Assembly: GCF_036345255.1 (NCBI RefSeq)
Contig: NZ_CP107783.1
Span: forward strand, 620,001 to 684,000
Reading direction: 5' to 3'
Length of the DNA: 64,000 nt
Source: Streptomyces sp. NBC_00569
Lineage (GTDB): Bacteria > Actinomycetota > Actinomycetes > Streptomycetales > Streptomycetaceae
A program made the translations under genes and the position numbers. The first letter of the stretch is position 1. Every line of letters begins with the position of its first letter. A model generated the notes under the pieces. The model saw nothing but the letters and a program-made list of their open reading frames with translations. It had not been told where the DNA came from and ran no database searches. Shown here piece after piece: positions 62,274-64,000 of this stretch.

Positions 62274-63392
62274 ATGACCACACCCGTAACGATCATCGGC
62301 GCAGGCCTCGGAGGGCTGACCCTCGCCCGCGTCCTCCACGTCCACGGCATACCCGCGACGGTCTACGAGGCCGAGCCCTCGGCCGAGGCCCGCGCGCAGG
62401 GCGGCCAACTCGACATCCACGAGCACAACGGGCAGCTCGCACTGGAAGCGGCCGGCCTCACCGCCGAATTCCGCGCGATCATCCATGCGGGCGGCGAGGC
62501 CACGCGCGCGCTCGACCAGCGCGGAAAGGTGCTCCTCGACGAACCCGACGACGGCAACGGCGGGCGGCCCGAGGTACTCCGCGGAGACCTGCGGCGCATC
62601 CTCTTCGACTCCGTGCCCGCGGGGACGGTCCAGTGGGGAAAGAAGCTCACCGGCGTCACGGCCCTCGGCGACGGGCTGCACGAACTGACGTTCATGGACG
62701 GATCCACCGTGCGCACCGAACTCCTCGTAGGCGCTGACGGCGCCTGGTCAAAGGTCAGGCCGCTGCTCTCCGACGCCGAGCCCGAGTACGTCGGCACGAC
62801 GTTCATCGAGACCTACCTGTACGACGCCGACGAGCGGCACTCCGCGGCGGCCGAGGCGGTCGGCGGCGGCGCGATGTTCGCTCTCGCCCCGGGAAAGGGC
62901 ATCTCCACCCACCGCGAGGCGGGGAACATCCTGCACACGTACGTGCAACTGAACTGCCCCGCCGAGTGGATCGCCGGCATCGACTTCACGGACGCCGCCG
63001 CGGCGACCGCTCGGGTCGCGGCCGAGTTCGACGGGTGGGCGCCGGAACTCACCGCGCTGATCACCGACGGCGAAACCGCACCGGTACCGCGCACCATCCA
63101 CACGCTCCCGGACCGCCACCGGTGGGACCGCGTTCCCGGGGTGACGCTCCTCGGTGACGCCGCCCACCTCATGCCGCCGTCCGGCGAGGGCGCGAACCTG
63201 GCGATGCTCGACGGCGCCGAGCTCGGGCAGGCGATCGCCGCGCACCCCGACGACCTCGAAGCGGCACTCACCACCTATGAAGAGGCGATGTTCCCGCGCA
63301 GCGAGTCGGAAGCCGTGGATGCGCACCGGCTCATGGCGCTCTGCCTCGACGAACGGGCACCGCACAGCCTCATCGACTTCCTCACCGGCTGA
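62274..63392 (+). CDS. FAD-dependent monooxygenase of the TetX/p-hydroxybenzoate-hydroxylase type
   Basis: A 372-residue flavin monooxygenase. N-terminal FAD fold TIIGAGLGGLTLARVLHVHG, the family GG-x-x-D-like DIHEHNG with RAQGGQLD, the VGADGAWSKVR motif, and the second FAD motif GVTLLGDAAHLMPPSGEGANLAMLDGAELGQAI. These match TetX-like oxygenases, which can inactivate tetracyclines or hydroxylate aromatics. AAGGAA precedes the ATG at 62274. It is divergent from TetR and likely inducible by a drug-like ligand. Confidence 0.9.
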   Translation: MTTPVTIIGAGLGGLTLARVLHVHGIPATVYEAEPSAEARAQGGQLDIHEHNGQLALEAAGLTAEFRAIIHAGGEATRALDQRGKVLLDEPDDGNGGRPEVLRGDLRRILFDSVPAGTVQWGKKLTGVTALGDGLHELTFMDGSTVRTELLVGADGAWSKVRPLLSDAEPEYVGTTFIETYLYDADERHSAAAEAVGGGAMFALAPGKGISTHREAGNILHTYVQLNCPAEWIAGIDFTDAAAATARVAAEFDGWAPELTALITDGETAPVPRTIHTLPDRHRWDRVPGVTLLGDAAHLMPPSGEGANLAMLDGAELGQAIAAHPDDLEAALTTYEEAMFPRSESEAVDAHRLMALCLDERAPHSLIDFLTG

Positions 63393-63416
63393 GACGACCG
63401 GCCGCGCGGGGCCGGC

Positions 63417-64000
63417 TCAGGACGGGGCGCCGGTCAGGACTTCCACCTTGCCGGTGTCGAGAGAGTAGTAGGCGCCCACGACGGCGAGGTCGCCCTTTCC
63501 CACGAGTGGGGAAAGGTCGCCGTTGGTGCGCAGATCTGTTGCGGTCAAGGTGACCTGCGCGCGGGCCATGGTCTCGACGGGGTCCCCTCCACCCTTGCGG
63601 ACCGCCTGTCGATAAGCCGGTTCCAGAGCCTTGACGATCGCCTGCAGGTTGCCCGGCAGCGGTTTGTCGTCACGCAGGGACTCGTACGCCGCCTTGACAG
63701 CGCCGCACCGCTGATGGCCGAGGACCACGATGAGCGGGGTGCCACTCGTCATGGGCCCGTATTCGACGGAACCGGTGACGACCGGCCCGATCGCCTCCCC
63801 GCCCGTGCGCATCACGTAGAGGTCGCCGAGCCCGGTGTCGAAGAGGAGTTCAGGCGGTACGCGGGAGTCGATGCACGAGAGGACCGACCCGTACGGCTCC
63901 TGCTCCTGAGCCACCAGCTCACGACGGTCCGGATCCCTGTCGGGGTGCTGAAGGTCCCCGCTCACCCAGCGCTTGTTGCCCTCCATCAGCCTCGCGAATG
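63417..64000 (-). CDS. Beta-carbonic anhydrase, 5' end beyond the window
   Basis: At least 194 residues of a beta-class carbonic anhydrase. The zinc ligands are Cys in SCIDSR and the His and Cys of GHQRCGAV, with the Asp/Arg pair of SCIDSRVPPE. It interconverts carbon dioxide and bicarbonate. An internal Met sits at 63986, but the frame continues upstream (FARL-MEGNKRW), which is the usual sequence before this motif, so the true start lies past the right edge. It converges with the monooxygenase. Confidence 0.88.
   Translation of the reverse strand, partial: FARLMEGNKRWVSGDLQHPDRDPDRRELVAQEQEPYGSVLSCIDSRVPPELLFDTGLGDLYVMRTGGEAIGPVVTGSVEYGPMTSGTPLIVVLGHQRCGAVKAAYESLRDDKPLPGNLQAIVKALEPAYRQAVRKGGGDPVETMARAQVTLTATDLRTNGDLSPLVGKGDLAVVGAYYSLDTGKVEVLTGAPS

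Noticed and set aside
1..64000. tRNA, rRNA, integrase or prophage genes, polyketide or NRPS genes
   Set aside because: None seen on either strand; the only mobile element is the tnpB-type one.

Overview
The window is high-GC actinobacterial DNA, almost certainly a Streptomyces chromosome. Codons end mostly in G or C, GTG starts and ATGA/GTGA overlaps are common, there are rare TTA (bldA-type) codons, and the families (DUF5302, DUF5996, SpoIIE-type phosphatases, many small regulator/target pairs) are typical of streptomycetes. I saw no rRNA, tRNA or CRISPR array. The last gene, a beta-carbonic anhydrase, runs off the right edge.

Layout. 1-9.1 kb: a DUF899 protein, an unknown protein, a kinase-phosphatase of the SpoIIE type, and divergently a 1410-residue HAMP-array hybrid histidine kinase with a response regulator. 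9.1-10.7 kb: a thioesterase and an acetyltransferase. 10.7-19.3 kb: a SigK/RskA-type ECF sigma/anti-sigma pair divergent from a four-gene lipid-modifying operon (FAD oxidoreductase, DUF1365, cyclopropane-fatty-acid-synthase-like methyltransferase, DUF1295), then a photolyase. Matched promoter-like elements lie on both sides of the divergent region. A decayed tnpB-only insertion element sits inside the operon. 19.5-25.3 kb: a membrane phosphatase with a TTA codon, a MarR/MFS drug-efflux pair with a visible operator, an APC permease and DUF5302. 25.2-31.4 kb: a poorly resolved, possibly frameshifted hypothetical, then an ABC exporter with a secreted beta-propeller/phosphoesterase.

31.4-41.3 kb: an HxlR/carboxymuconolactone-decarboxylase pair around a perfect palindrome; an NCS1 permease, TetR and metallo-hydrolase; a GntP permease; an orphan TctC lipoprotein beside a CitAB-type two-component system. 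41.3-44.8 kb: a lamin-tail protein, an SDR, and the most notable locus: a 26-residue precursor ending in AWYLWY, followed by one cytochrome P450. I read this as an atropopeptide (tryptorubin-type) RiPP locus, with a TTA codon in the P450. 44.8-47.9 kb: DUF5996, an SRPBCC remnant, DUF1707, a VOC protein and a methyltransferase. 48.0-52.6 kb: an L-fuconate catabolic locus (FAH hydrolase, MFS carrier, L-fuconate dehydratase, FadR-type regulator) with repeated operator-like motifs. 53.2-58.3 kb: two alpha/beta hydrolases, a glycosyltransferase and a WS/DGAT-type acyltransferase. 58.4-64 kb: TetR/SDR and TetR/TetX-like pairs, each with clear palindromic operators, plus a FUSC-type membrane protein and the carbonic anhydrase.

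Most of the region is a string of small, locally regulated accessory modules. The two with the clearest internal logic are the SigK lipid/photodamage module and the precursor-P450 RiPP pair.
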